Assembly (NCBI GenBank): GCA_963836785.1
Contig: CAWIKW010000005.1
Span: 62,001-126,000, forward strand
Length of the DNA: 64,000 nt
Direction: 5' to 3'
Source: DASQPR01 sp963836785
Lineage (GTDB): Bacteria; Actinomycetota; Actinomycetes; Mycobacteriales; Micromonosporaceae
Position 1 is the first letter of the stretch; every line of letters starts with the position of its first letter. Of this stretch, positions 1 through 8,856 are shown piece by piece. The translations under genes were made by a program, and so were the position numbers. Under the pieces are notes generated by a model that saw only the letters and a program-made list of their open reading frames with translations, had not been told where the DNA came from and did not search any database.

Positions 1-3
1 GCT

Positions 4-621
4 ATGCCAGATGATCTCCCGACCACCTCGTACGCGGTGCTCGGGTTGCTCGCCTTACGGTCCTGGACCGGCTACGAACTGGTCCAGCAGGCCCGCCGCA
101 GCCTCGCGTTCTGTTGGCCAAAAGAAGACAGCGTCCTGTACGAGGAGCCGCGCCGCCTCGTCGCACACGGCCTTGCTCGGTCGTCCCGCGAAGTGGACGG
201 TGGGCGTAGCCGCAATCGCTACGAAATTACCGACCAGGGTCGCGAAGCATTGCGCGCCTGGCTCGGCCGTCCGAGCGAACAACCACGCCCGCAACTGGAA
301 CCGTTGTTGCGCCTGACATTCGCCGATCAGGGGGAAACCGGCGACGCACTGGCCGCGGTCGCGGCTCTGCGCGAATGGGCCGTTACCATGCACAACAAGG
401 GCATGGAAATGCTGCGCGAATACTCGTCCGGTGACGGCCCCTTCCCGGATCGCATGCACATCAACGTCCTCAACGCCGTCTACTACATGGCCGTCCTCGA
501 CACCGCCATCTCCTTCGCCGATCTGGCCGAAAAGGAGATCGGGACATGGGAGCGTACGGACGGGCTCGGCATGACCGAGCGCACGAGGGAGATCCTCGAC
601 GGCCTCCTCGAGCGGGGCTGA
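4..621 (+). CDS. PadR family transcriptional regulator
   Basis: A 205-residue DNA-binding regulator. Residues about 8-80 form the PadR winged helix; the opening SYAVLGLLAL-x-WTGYEL and the wing (RYEITDQGREALRAWL) are the family hallmarks. The second half (about 95-200) is helical and matches the PadR C-terminal dimerisation region in position and composition. PadR proteins usually repress nearby stress or efflux genes and respond to small phenolics or drugs; no ligand or target can be read here. The start lies 3 nt inside the window edge, so its promoter and upstream neighbour are not visible. The next gene (malQ) is 166 nt downstream and is probably a separate unit. Confidence 0.88.
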   Translation: MPDDLPTTSYAVLGLLALRSWTGYELVQQARRSLAFCWPKEDSVLYEEPRRLVAHGLARSSREVDGGRSRNRYEITDQGREALRAWLGRPSEQPRPQLEPLLRLTFADQGETGDALAAVAALREWAVTMHNKGMEMLREYSSGDGPFPDRMHINVLNAVYYMAVLDTAISFADLAEKEIGTWERTDGLGMTERTREILDGLLERG

Positions 622-787
622 CGGCCGCGGGCCTGATCGGCCCCATGCCCGGCCGCAACGAGCCTGACCGTAACGAGCCCGGCCGCCGCGCGCCGATCGC
701 AAACGAACCCGACCGCGTCACCCTCCGGACAACCCGGGCGTGGCCGGCCAGCAGGTTGGGTAATGTGCGTCGACGGTGGGGAGGCGC

Positions 788-2929
788 ATGGATCGGCAAC
801 TGGCTGCGCTGGCGGCGGAACATGGCGTGGCGACGTGGTATGAGGATTCCCGGCGCGAACGGGTCACGGTGAGCGCCGAGACGGTCGTCGGCGTGCTCGG
901 CTTGCTCGACGTCGACGCGACCACGCCGGACCGCATCGCGGCGGCGCTGGCCTCGGCGCGCGCGTCGGCCAACGCGCGTCTTCTCCCGCCGACCATCGTG
1001 CTGCGACGTGGCGGCGACCGTCCGTTGCCGGGACCGGGCGTGGTGACGACCGAGGAGGGCGAACGCATCGACGTCGGCGACGCGCTGCCGGGCGACCTAC
1101 CGCTCGGGTGGCATCGTCTGACCTGTGGCGAGCAGGACATCACGCTCGTCGTGGTCCCGCGCCGATTGCCGGCGGCGGCTCCGACGTGGGGCTGGATGCT
1201 TCAGCTGTACGCGTTGCATTCGGCCGACTCATGGGGGATGGGCGATCTCGCCGACCTCGCATCCCTGACGCGGTGGGCCGGCGACCCAGATGCGGCCGGC
1301 CCAGACTCTGCCGGCCCAGATCCTGCCGGCCCAGACTCTGCCGGCCCAGATCCTGCCGATGCCGCCCTCCATGACACGGCCGACGACGGGCGGGCCGGCC
1401 TCATTCTGCTCAATCCACTGCACGCCGTCGGGCCGACCCATCCCGTACCGGCATCGCCCTATTCGCCCACGAGCCGCCGGTTTGCCAATCCGCTCTACCT
1501 CAGCGTGACCGAAACCGCCGCGTTCCGCGCCGCAGACGCGGACCTCGCCGGACGGGTCGTCGCGCTGCGTCCGCCGGTGGGAGCGGCGTCCGACCTGATC
1601 GACTACGACGCGATCTGGTCAGCGAAGCTCGCGGCGCTCGAATTGTTGTTCCCGCTGGCCGGCCCGATCGATCTGGATGCCGACCCGGAGGTTACGTCGT
1701 TTGCGATCTACTGCGCGTTGGCCGAGCGGCACGGCTCGGATTGGCGGACGTGGCCGCCCGAGCTACGCGTCGCCGGCAGCGAGTCGGTGTTGGCGGCGGC
1801 CGACGAGTTGGCCGATCGGATCGCGTTTTTCGTGTGGTTGCAACGGCTGTGCGCCGAGCAGTTGGCGACCGTGGCGAGCGCCGCGCACGACACCGGCATG
1901 CCTGTGGGCATCGTGCACGATCTTGCCGTCGGCGTCGACCCGGGCGGAGCGGACGCCTGGATGCTCGGGGATGTGTTGGCCAGCGGCGCCCGGGTCGGTG
2001 CGCCGCCGGACGCGTTCAATCAACTCGGCCAGGACTGGGGTCTGGCCGCTTGGCGCCCGGACCGACTGGCCGAGACGGGATACGCGGCCTACCGGGACCT
2101 GCTTCGCCGAGTATTGAGCCATGCCGGCGGCCTACGTGTCGATCATGTCGCCGGTCTGTTCCGGTTGTGGTGGATCCCGCCGGGCGCGGGCGCTACCGAC
2201 GGCACCTACGTCCACTACGACGCGGACGCGATGCTCGGCATCCTGGCGCTGGAGGCGGAGCGCGCCGGTGCGGTCGTGATCGGCGAGGACCTCGGCACCG
2301 TACAGCCGGCGGTCTCGCGGGCTCTACGGTCGCGGAACATGCTCGGGTCCACGGTCGCGTGGTTCGCGCGTGACTGGGACCGGCCTGGTAGCCCGTTCCT
2401 CCCACCCGACCAGTGGCCGCGAAACGCGTTGGCCTCGATCTCGACGCACGATCTGCCCACGGCGTACGGCTTCCTGACCGGCGTTCATGTCCGGGCGAGA
2501 GCGGAGTTGGGGCTACTGACCGAAAGCGTGGCGGCCGAACAAGCACGCGCCGACGACGATCGGCGCCAGCTCGTGAAGATGTTGCGGGCCAACGGCTTTC
2601 TACTCGACACGTCCGAGCGCCCGGGCCGGCGTAGCCCATCAGATGACGAGATCGTGATGGCGATGCACGCGGCGCTTGCGGCGAGTCCGGCCCGTCTGAT
2701 CACGGCGTCCTTCTACGACGTGCTCGGCGAACTGCGCCAGCCCAACATGCCCGGCACCACCGACCAGTATCCGAACTGGCGGATGCCGCTGCCGGCGTCG
2801 CTCGAGGAGATATGCGTCGACGCTCGAGTCCGGCAAGTCGCCCGATTGCTGGCCGCCGGCCGACCGCGGCCGGATGCTCGTCGATCGGGACCCGCCCGCC
2901 GCGGCAAAATTGCCGGACCCGGCGACTAA
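788..2929 (+). CDS. malQ: 4-alpha-glucanotransferase (GH77 amylomaltase)
   Basis: Transfers alpha-1,4-glucan segments between maltodextrins in the cytoplasm. 713 residues, normal for the actinobacterial form, which carries an N-terminal extension before the barrel. GH77 landmarks in order: NPLHAVGP...SPYSPTSRRF near the substrate entry, GLRVDHVAGL (nucleophile Asp), VIGEDLGTV (acid/base Glu) and STHDLPT (third Asp). The ATG at 788 is preceded by GGGGAGG at good spacing; an upstream in-frame GTG at 776 lies before that ribosome site. An unusual insert of 15-bp repeats (residues about 170-190, alternating AGPDS and AGPDP) sits in the region before the barrel. It is followed 11 nt later by exonuclease III. 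The glucoside ABC operon lies 22 kb away. Confidence 0.95.
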   Translation: MDRQLAALAAEHGVATWYEDSRRERVTVSAETVVGVLGLLDVDATTPDRIAAALASARASANARLLPPTIVLRRGGDRPLPGPGVVTTEEGERIDVGDALPGDLPLGWHRLTCGEQDITLVVVPRRLPAAAPTWGWMLQLYALHSADSWGMGDLADLASLTRWAGDPDAAGPDSAGPDPAGPDSAGPDPADAALHDTADDGRAGLILLNPLHAVGPTHPVPASPYSPTSRRFANPLYLSVTETAAFRAADADLAGRVVALRPPVGAASDLIDYDAIWSAKLAALELLFPLAGPIDLDADPEVTSFAIYCALAERHGSDWRTWPPELRVAGSESVLAAADELADRIAFFVWLQRLCAEQLATVASAAHDTGMPVGIVHDLAVGVDPGGADAWMLGDVLASGARVGAPPDAFNQLGQDWGLAAWRPDRLAETGYAAYRDLLRRVLSHAGGLRVDHVAGLFRLWWIPPGAGATDGTYVHYDADAMLGILALEAERAGAVVIGEDLGTVQPAVSRALRSRNMLGSTVAWFARDWDRPGSPFLPPDQWPRNALASISTHDLPTAYGFLTGVHVRARAELGLLTESVAAEQARADDDRRQLVKMLRANGFLLDTSERPGRRSPSDDEIVMAMHAALAASPARLITASFYDVLGELRQPNMPGTTDQYPNWRMPLPASLEEICVDARVRQVARLLAAGRPRPDARRSGPARRGKIAGPGD
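1295..1354 (+). repeat. 4 x 15-bp in-frame tandem repeat inside malQ
   Basis: Four direct 15-bp units (GCCGGCCCAGACTCT alternating with GCCGGCCCAGATCCT) make two 30-bp higher-order copies. They encode a Pro/Gly/Asp-rich AGPDS/AGPDP loop. The unit length keeps the reading frame, so copy number could change without breaking the enzyme. Confidence 0.95.
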
Positions 2930-2940
2930 GGTCAGCCGGT

Positions 2941-3717
2941 ATGCGCCTTGCTACGTGGAACGTCAACTCGGTCACCGCACGTCTGCCGCGCCTTCTGGAG
3001 TGGCTCGACGGCACGTCACCCGACGTCGTGTGCCTGCAGGAGACGAAGACCTCGGATTTTCCGGTACGGGAGGTCGGCGACCTCGGTTATCAGGTCGCCG
3101 CGCTCGGCAGCGGCCGATGGAATGGCGTGGCGCTGCTGTCCCGGGTCGGTCTCGACGAAGTCGCCGAGGGATTCGACGGCCAGCCGGGGTTCCCGGATCC
3201 GGAGGCGCGCGCGATCGGCGCCACGTGCGGCGGCGTACGGATCTGGTCCGTGTACGTCCCGAACGGCCGTACCGTCGACGATCCGCACTACACGTACAAG
3301 TTGGAGTGGTTGGCCGCTCTGCGCGAGGCGCTGGCGCCGACGGTCGCCGCCGGTGCGCCGTTCGCTGTGTGCGGTGACTTCAACGTCGCACCGACCGACG
3401 CCGATGTCTGGGACCCGTCAGCGTTCGTCGGTGCGACCCATGTGACCGCGCCCGAACGTGAGGCGCTGACGGCGCTGCTCGGCGTGGGCCTCCGGGACAT
3501 CGTGCCCGAGCCGATGAAAGGTCCGAACCCATTCACCTACTGGGATTACCGAGCCGGCATGTTCCACAAGGACATGGGCATGCGCATCGATCTCGTGTAC
3601 GTGACGCCCGTGGTCGCCGATCACGTGAGTCGGGCGTACATCGACCGCGAAGCCCGCAAGGGCAAGGGACCGTCCGACCACGCCCCCATCGTGATCGACT
3701 TCGACCTGCCGTCCTGA
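2941..3717 (+). CDS. xthA: exodeoxyribonuclease III (AP endonuclease)
   Basis: Base-excision-repair nuclease of the endonuclease/exonuclease/phosphatase fold; cleaves at abasic sites and has 3'-5' exonuclease activity. 258 residues, the usual length. Motifs: TWNVNS at the N-terminus, CLQETK with the metal-binding Glu, SVYVPNG, GDFNVAP (Asp and Asn of the active site), RIDLVYV and the terminal SDHAPI with the Asp-His pair. I chose ATG 2941 because the conserved MRLATWNVNS start falls there; longer in-frame starts would only add residues overlapping malQ. It follows malQ by 11 nt and may be cotranscribed with it. Confidence 0.95.
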   Translation: MRLATWNVNSVTARLPRLLEWLDGTSPDVVCLQETKTSDFPVREVGDLGYQVAALGSGRWNGVALLSRVGLDEVAEGFDGQPGFPDPEARAIGATCGGVRIWSVYVPNGRTVDDPHYTYKLEWLAALREALAPTVAAGAPFAVCGDFNVAPTDADVWDPSAFVGATHVTAPEREALTALLGVGLRDIVPEPMKGPNPFTYWDYRAGMFHKDMGMRIDLVYVTPVVADHVSRAYIDREARKGKGPSDHAPIVIDFDLPS

Positions 3718-3731
3718 CTGCGATAAGCCGC

Positions 3732-4073
3732 TCAGTCGAACAGCTCGCTCAGGAATCCGCCCTTCTTGCGCTTGCGATACGGCCCGCTGCCGTGGCTGCC
3801 GTAATGGCCGCCACCATAGTGCCCGTCGCCGTAGTGTCCATATCCCTGCACGTCGGAGTCGCCGCTTGCGGGGACGCGAGCGGAAGCCGGGCCGCGAGCG
3901 TCAACGGCCTGGTAGAACGCCGACTCCGCATCGACAAGGCGCTCGAGCTCGCCGCGGTCGAGGAAGATGCCGCGGCAGTCGCCACATTGATCGATCACGA
4001 CGCCGTTGCGTTCGTACGCCCGCATCGTGCCGTTGCACTTTGGGCAGTTCAGCGCGGTGGGTGCCGGATGCAT
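3732..4073 (-). CDS. small zinc-ribbon protein (zf-TFIIB type)
   Basis: 113 residues. The N-terminal 55 residues carry a TFIIB-type zinc ribbon: CPKC-x-G near residue 10 and CGDCRGIFLDRGELERL near residue 31, giving four zinc-ligating cysteines and the diagnostic DRGELE box. The second half is a Gly/His/Tyr-rich tail with repeated YGHYGDGHYGGGHYG, then a basic KRKKGG stretch and a hydrophobic end, LSELFD. The His-rich tail may bind metal too (inference). Function in this family is not established. A GGGAGGT ribosome site precedes the ATG. It converges on xthA with a 14-nt gap. Confidence 0.85.
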   Translation of the reverse strand: MHPAPTALNCPKCNGTMRAYERNGVVIDQCGDCRGIFLDRGELERLVDAESAFYQAVDARGPASARVPASGDSDVQGYGHYGDGHYGGGHYGSHGSGPYRKRKKGGFLSELFD

Positions 4074-4190
4074 TGCGGGTACCTCCCGGATGATGGCGGT
4101 GTTCGCCGAGACTACCCAGAGAACCCGAAAAATAACTGTACGTGACCTGGACGCAACCTGATGGCACGGTCGGGCGCGGCGCGAGCGTCA

Positions 4191-4240
4191 GGGGTCACGA
4201 GACGCGGGGATCACGAGACGTCGGGGGTCACGAGACGTCG
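4191..4240 (-). repeat. three tandem 15-17-bp units spanning the stop of the DUF1275 gene
   Basis: Three near-identical units built on GGGTCACGAGACG(TC). The stop codon of the DUF1275 gene (TCA on the + strand, 4228-4230) lies inside one unit, and the other copies sit directly downstream of the gene. Confidence 0.85.
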
Positions 4241-4989
4241 TGCCATGCCGCCGGATGACGACTGGCGGCCGCGGCCCCGATGGCGACAATCGCGGCCAGG
4301 CCGGCGGCGATCGCCAGCGGTGTCTGGACGTTGACGTTCAAGACAAGTACGGCCCCGACGACCGCGCCGGCGAACATGCACGCCACCGACAGCGCGCGCC
4401 GCAACGCCACCGCGTAGCTGGATCGCTTGATGTCAGCCGCGATTCCGGTGATCGTCATCGTGAGCACCGTGGTCGTGAGATCTGGCACGGCGAGGCGACG
4501 TACCGACGTGTTCTGCAGGCCTAGCGCGACCGCAAGCACGAACGCAACGCCGACGCGAGCGGAATCGCCCATCGGCTCGGCTACGACGGCAATCACGACG
4601 GCGACCGCAAACAGCACGAATTCCGCAATCGCGGTGTCGCGGAGCAATCGACCGCGGTGCGCGGCCATCCGAGCCATTACCGCGCCACCACCGAGCGCGC
4701 CGATGACGAATCCGATCAGCGCCGACAACGAGCCGGCGAGCGAGAAGCCGGGCGCGCCGGCCAGCGCGAATCCGATGAACACGACGTTGCCGGTCATGTT
4801 CGCGACAAACACCCGGCCCAGCGCGAGGATGCTCGCCGCGTCGACGAGACCGGTGACGATCGTGAGCACGAGAAGCAACGCCGGAAGCGGTCCGTGCTTG
4901 GGATCAGCAAGATAGCGGGCGGCGAAGGGACCACGCGGCCGACGCCGCTCGCGATCGTCGGACGACGTCCGCTCGGCTGGCACACTCAC
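4228..4989 (-). CDS. YoaK/DUF1275 family membrane protein
   Basis: Integral membrane protein with about six hydrophobic segments. The family signature is clear: VTGLVDAASILALGRVFVANMTGNVVFIGFALAG (written here in part as TGLVDA and NMTGNVVF) and later the paired GLQNTSVR / DLTTTVLTMTITG segment. DUF1275 proteins have no firmly assigned substrate. Start: GTG 4989 follows GGGGAGA at 9-nt spacing and gives 253 residues, close to the family length. An ATG at 5058 would add 23 residues but has no visible ribosome site. The gene sits behind the YihY gene on the same strand and is probably cotranscribed. Confidence 0.82.
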   Translation of the reverse strand: MSVPAERTSSDDRERRRPRGPFAARYLADPKHGPLPALLLVLTIVTGLVDAASILALGRVFVANMTGNVVFIGFALAGAPGFSLAGSLSALIGFVIGALGGGAVMARMAAHRGRLLRDTAIAEFVLFAVAVVIAVVAEPMGDSARVGVAFVLAVALGLQNTSVRRLAVPDLTTTVLTMTITGIAADIKRSSYAVALRRALSVACMFAGAVVGAVLVLNVNVQTPLAIAAGLAAIVAIGAAAASRHPAAWHDVS

Positions 4990-5070
4990 GTCCGTCGTCT
5001 CCCCATGGTGAGCCCAGCGGCGGGCACATCGATCGCTGTTAATCTGCATTGCCGGCAATCTAGCTTGCCG

Positions 5071-6186
5071 TCAATCTATCGGCGTCCGCCGGCCATCGAC
5101 CGTGGGCTGGTCCACCGCCTGCTTGCCGGCGGGCGGCCGGTCGTGGTCCGGAGTCCGGTCCTCATCCGACGTGCGGGGATCGACCGGTGCCGGCACGCCG
5201 GCGGCGTGATCGGCCGGCTGCGACTCGCCGATCTCGCGGATTTCGTTAACCGGGCCGTTCCCAGCGCCGCTGTCGGCCGCGCCGTTGCGGCCGTGTGTCG
5301 TCGCGGCGCGGTCCGCGAGGGTAGGACGTTTGAGCCGGGCGACTCGTACCTGCTTCGGCTCACGCCGCCAGCCTTCCGGATCGGATGTGCCGCGGATCCA
5401 CCGGCCGATCCGGCTGTCGCTGGATCCGATGATCGCACCGAGCGTCGTGCCCACGACGAGCAGGCCCATGACAATGACGAGCCAAGACTGGAATGCGAAC
5501 ACGGCGCCGATCGGTCCGTAGCTCGATTCGTTGGTGCGGATCGTCCGCGGCACTATCGCTGAGGACACCAACCCGGCCGCCAGTTGGGCACCGGTGATGA
5601 TCACGGCCGCGGGAATCAGTGCGCGGGCTCGGACCCGGCCGCCCAGCAACAGGAATGGAGTCCACCACCACATCGCGAAGCCGAGGATGGTGGAGACCGG
5701 CGCCAGCACGCCGCCGTGATGGATGAAGTGCGCGATCGTACCGAGGATGCCGAGATAGAGAACGAGACCGACGAGCCACGCGAAACTTCGCCAGACACCG
5801 CGCAGGCCGAGCTTCGGCAGACCCCAGGCGTTCTGGTACAGGCGCTGCAGGGCCCGGGTGAACGCACTCGCCGAAGCGATGACCAACAGAAAGCTGAAGA
5901 CCGACAGGCTCTGTTGTAGAGCACCCCGGTCCACGAGGACGGTCTGTAGCGCGCCGGCGGAAGCGCCGCTCACACCGTAGCGACTGCGCAACTCGTTCAC
6001 GAGGCCGGTCGATACGTCGCGCGGGACGACCGCGGCCACCACGAGGATCAACGGAAACAACGCGAGGAACGCCTGGGCCGCGAGGACGATCGACATTTCC
6101 ACGATCCGGACCGCGATCAGTCGCTCGGCGATGCCACGCGTCCGTTCCATGGTTCGCAACACGGCCGGATGGGAGCGCAAGGACAC
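5071..6186 (-). CDS. YihY/BrkB family inner-membrane protein
   Basis: 371 residues. Residues about 20-290 contain six predicted membrane helices with YihY/BrkB landmarks: AAQAFLALFPLILVVAAV near the start, RALQRLYQNAWGLP, and SYGPIGAVFAFQSWLVIVMGLLVVGTTLGA late. The last 80 residues are a soluble, charged, Pro/Asp-rich tail with low complexity. The family was once called ribonuclease BN, but that name belongs to another protein; the transport or structural role is unknown. GTG start at 6186 with GGAGGTGA upstream. First gene of a likely two-gene operon with DUF1275. Confidence 0.85.
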   Translation of the reverse strand: MSLRSHPAVLRTMERTRGIAERLIAVRIVEMSIVLAAQAFLALFPLILVVAAVVPRDVSTGLVNELRSRYGVSGASAGALQTVLVDRGALQQSLSVFSFLLVIASASAFTRALQRLYQNAWGLPKLGLRGVWRSFAWLVGLVLYLGILGTIAHFIHHGGVLAPVSTILGFAMWWWTPFLLLGGRVRARALIPAAVIITGAQLAAGLVSSAIVPRTIRTNESSYGPIGAVFAFQSWLVIVMGLLVVGTTLGAIIGSSDSRIGRWIRGTSDPEGWRREPKQVRVARLKRPTLADRAATTHGRNGAADSGAGNGPVNEIREIGESQPADHAAGVPAPVDPRTSDEDRTPDHDRPPAGKQAVDQPTVDGRRTPID

Positions 6187-6558
6187 CGCCGGTCACCTCC
6201 GTGCGCGGCCCGGTTGCCGTACCCTCATTAAAGACGCTCGACGAGCCGCGCGGCAGGCGAATAGGACCTGTTCAGGGCGCGTGTGGTGACGCGAACCGTA
6301 GATGTGCGCCGGGGGGAAGTCGGCTCTCCACAGAGTTGGCTGGCGACGTCTGCCGACGACGCTGTGGATCATGTTTCGGACGGGTCAGGTCCCGACCGAT
6401 CGGGTCAGTGCCGGACGCACCGCAGAATCCGAAGACATACGTTCCGATCAGGGCAGATACGCCGATCTGCCGTCCTCGACGGCGGCTGCTCGCGACAATG
6501 GAAACGCCACGCGCGAAGCGGGTGGAACTGTGCAGTCGACATCACCTGGGGGATGGGT
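6187..6558. other. 372-nt divergent intergenic region
   Basis: Lies between the divergent YihY and DUF6325 starts. Open frames here lack ribosome sites and have random composition. It holds the inverted repeat at 6452-6471 and two direct GGGTCAG copies about 20 nt apart near 6385-6412. I see no RNA gene. Confidence 0.6.
6452..6471. promoter_or_regulatory. operator-like inverted repeat upstream of the DUF6325 gene
   Basis: Perfect 7-bp arms GGCAGAT and ATCTGCC separated by 6 bp, about 90 nt before the DUF6325 start. The geometry fits a dimeric repressor site. No regulator is assigned. Confidence 0.4.
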
Positions 6559-6975
6559 ATGAGCCGTGGACCGATGGAGCTGGTCATGATCGAGTTTCCG
6601 GATGCCGTGCCGGGCGAACGGCTGGCGCCGGAACTGAAGCGGCTCCTCGACGCCGGCGTGATCCGGGTGGTGGACCTCGCATTCATCGAGCGCACCTCCG
6701 ACGGCGACGTCTCGACATTCGAGCTGAGCGAGCGCGAAGGCGAAGCGGCCTACGAGGCGCTCGACATCATTCCGGAGACCATCGACGGCTTGATCTCCGA
6801 AGCCGACCTGGCGGCGCTGGCCGAGAACGTCGACGCGGGCTCGACGGCCGCGGTGATCCTGTTCGAGCACATGTGGGCAAATCAGCTGAGGGACATGGTC
6901 GCCGCCGCGGACGGCACGGTCGTCTATGGCGAGAGGATTCCGGAAGCGGTCGCCGAGGCCGTCGCGCACGCATAG
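6559..6975 (+). CDS. DUF6325 family protein
   Basis: 138 residues, no membrane segment. The pattern ELVMIEFP near the start, LKRLLDAGVIRVVDLAFIER and VILFEHMWANQLRDMV matches a small actinobacterial family (DUF6325) thought to be an alpha/beta fold of unknown function. It is commonly found beside a SHOCT-domain gene, as here (108 nt downstream). ATG 6559 is preferred over ATG 6553 because the GGGGGA block lies at proper distance only for 6559. Membrane-stress involvement is an inference from the neighbourhood. Confidence 0.78.
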   Translation: MSRGPMELVMIEFPDAVPGERLAPELKRLLDAGVIRVVDLAFIERTSDGDVSTFELSEREGEAAYEALDIIPETIDGLISEADLAALAENVDAGSTAAVILFEHMWANQLRDMVAAADGTVVYGERIPEAVAEAVAHA

Positions 6976-7082
6976 CTGACGCGGGCGGTGATATGCGCTC
7001 GCGACGATGATCGACCGGCACCGCCGGGGCGGAACGGCGTCATCGCGACGCGGTTGCACGGGCCACTCCTGAGGAGGCAACA

Positions 7083-7412
7083 ATGTTGAGGCGAGGAATG
7101 GTCGGCCGGCGGGGTCCGGGCCTTCTGGGTACGGTGGCGCGCACAGCCGTGGTGGCCGGCACCGCGACCGCAACCGCCAACGCGGTGAGCAACCGGCAGA
7201 CACGGCGCGCGCAGGCGGCCGCCGACGAGCAAGCTCCCCAGGACGCGCAGCAACAGGCCGGGGTCGAACAGCAGCAGTCTGGTGCCTCGACGGGGGCATC
7301 AGGCGGAGACGATCTCGCGAGCAAGATCAAGCAACTGGCGGATTTGAACGCGGCGGGCGCGCTGTCGGACGCCGAGTTCACGGCGGCCAAGGCAAAGCTG
7401 CTGGGTACCTAA
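7083..7412 (+). CDS. SHOCT-domain protein
   Basis: 109 residues. The last 30 residues form a SHOCT (short C-terminal) domain: DLASKIKQLADLNAAGALSD and EFTAAKAKLL. A weakly hydrophobic Ala/Thr-rich stretch (residues about 14-38) may touch or cross the membrane, and the middle is Gln/Ala-rich linker. SHOCT domains are oligomerisation modules found on many otherwise unrelated proteins. GAGGAGG lies 6 nt before the ATG, one of the strongest ribosome sites in the window. Likely partner of the preceding DUF6325 gene. Confidence 0.85.
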   Translation: MLRRGMVGRRGPGLLGTVARTAVVAGTATATANAVSNRQTRRAQAAADEQAPQDAQQQAGVEQQQSGASTGASGGDDLASKIKQLADLNAAGALSDAEFTAAKAKLLGT

Positions 7413-7489
7413 CCAGCGGCGCCGCGGCGGGTTTAGGTATCCGCCGGCACCGATGCGGTCACGGACACTGCCTCCCGCGCGGGCGTGCG

Positions 7490-8254
7490 TCAACCTGGTC
7501 GGACATCGCCGTCTGTACCGTCTTCGCCGTCACGGACCGGGCCGCGGTTGGGGTCAGACATGGAAGCCGAGCCGGGTTCGGCGCTGGGCTCTGGGCCGGG
7601 CTGGGCGTCGGCGAGTCGTTGTGGGCGAAAGCGCGACACGACGGCGGCGACGACCGACACGAGATAGAGCTGCCCGACCAACGCCTCGGCGGCGGCGATG
7701 GCTCGAGCGAGGTTCGCTGCCGGCGTGATGTCACCGAAGCCGACAGTTGTCAAGGTGATGAGGCTGAAGTAGAGGGTGTCCGATTGCGTGGTATTCGACC
7801 CGACGCCGTCGAGGTAATGCGGAATGAGCGCGGCACAGAAGTCGTGCAGCGCGGAGAAGAGCAAACCGAGTAGCAGGTAGATGCACAGCACACCGGTGAC
7901 GGTCCGCCCGTCGATGACGCCCGACGCGATGATCGTCTGCCCGAGAATGAATATCGAGGCGACCACGAGGACCGCGGTCGACGCCTGCCCGACGCAAACC
8001 AGCACGGTGGTCGATCCGATGACGACCGCCACGACGGTCGCGATGACGAGGGCGCCGGAGAGCATCGCGGCCGGCACGAAGAGATGGCGGCCGCGACGCC
8101 GCGTCCGCACGGTCAACAGCAACAGAACGCCTAGCACCGCTACTCGAATCGCCGTCGTGACGTCTCGAAACGGCACCACGATGATCAGCAGATAGAGCAG
8201 CAACGTGCCGGCCAGCAAGTAGCGATAGGTGAACTTGCGCTTCACCTCATCCAC
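7490..8254 (-). CDS. two-pore-helix-type potassium channel family protein
   Basis: 254 residues. The selectivity-filter sequence TVGFGDITP (residue about 170) with a preceding pore helix (DTLYFSLITLT) and a following inner helix (LARAIAAAEALVGQLYLVSVVAAVVSRF) identifies an Ion_trans_2-type channel. Four to five hydrophobic segments precede the pore, more than the minimal two-TM form. The last 45 residues are an acidic, low-complexity cytoplasmic tail without an RCK domain, so no ligand gate is visible. It should conduct K+ across the membrane. It lies downstream of the truncated membrane protein on the same strand, 44 nt apart. Confidence 0.87.
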   Translation of the reverse strand: MDEVKRKFTYRYLLAGTLLLYLLIIVVPFRDVTTAIRVAVLGVLLLLTVRTRRRGRHLFVPAAMLSGALVIATVVAVVIGSTTVLVCVGQASTAVLVVASIFILGQTIIASGVIDGRTVTGVLCIYLLLGLLFSALHDFCAALIPHYLDGVGSNTTQSDTLYFSLITLTTVGFGDITPAANLARAIAAAEALVGQLYLVSVVAAVVSRFRPQRLADAQPGPEPSAEPGSASMSDPNRGPVRDGEDGTDGDVRPG

Positions 8255-8298
8255 CCGCAGTTATGCGTTCGGTCATGCGGCTTCCTCGTCATGTCGCG

Positions 8299-8856
8299 TC
8301 ACGTCGCGGTTGGCGCGCCGGCCGGCCCGCGGATCGTGTCATTGAGGAACGTCGTGATGCCGGAGACGAGCGGCGACACGAGATCGGTGACGCGTGGCGG
8401 TGCACCCTGCTCGACGAGACGCGACGCGAGTCCGTTGACGATGCCGGCCAGGTCCGCGCGCGTGACGATCACGTTGGCCAGCCGCTGGGCAAGTGCATCC
8501 TGGACGGCGGGATCGGTGGCGAGTGGGGCCACCGTCGCTACGTACGTGTCGGTGTCCAGAACCTGGCTGCGGACGTACCCGGCGACAACCGCGACACCGC
8601 CGAGTACGGCAGCGAGGAACAACACCACGATCCCGGCCGTCCATCGGCTGATATTGGCCCATGACCCCGGCCGGCTCTTCGGGGCGGGCGGCCCGGCCTC
8701 AGCGGGCGGCGGTGTGGCCGGGGCCGGTGGGGTCGCCGGCGGTGGTGGGGGCGGCGGTGGGGGCGGCGGAGTCGCCGGGGTCGTCGGGGCAATCGGGCCG
8801 GGCGCGTAGCGAATCTCAGGTTCGTCCGGAGCCGGCTCGTCACCCTCGGGCTTCAC
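8299..8856 (-). CDS. truncated actinobacterial membrane protein, N-terminal part only
   Basis: About 185 residues: an acidic start, a run of 11 consecutive prolines in a Pro/Ala linker, one membrane helix (WTAGIVVLFLAAVLGGVAVVAGYV), then an extracytoplasmic segment with DTDTYVATVAPLATDPAVQDAL and later GAPPRVTDLVSPLVSG. This second half closely resembles the start of a longer actinobacterial membrane-protein family (usually about 400 residues), which continues with a further globular stretch and a second helix. Here the protein stops soon after FLNDTIRG. GTG 8856 is my start choice; a start at 8985 is possible, and no strong ribosome site decides. Could be a degraded remnant or a functional short form. 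Confidence 0.55.
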   Translation of the reverse strand: MKPEGDEPAPDEPEIRYAPGPIAPTTPATPPPPPPPPPPPATPPAPATPPPAEAGPPAPKSRPGSWANISRWTAGIVVLFLAAVLGGVAVVAGYVRSQVLDTDTYVATVAPLATDPAVQDALAQRLANVIVTRADLAGIVNGLASRLVEQGAPPRVTDLVSPLVSGITTFLNDTIRGPAGAPTAT

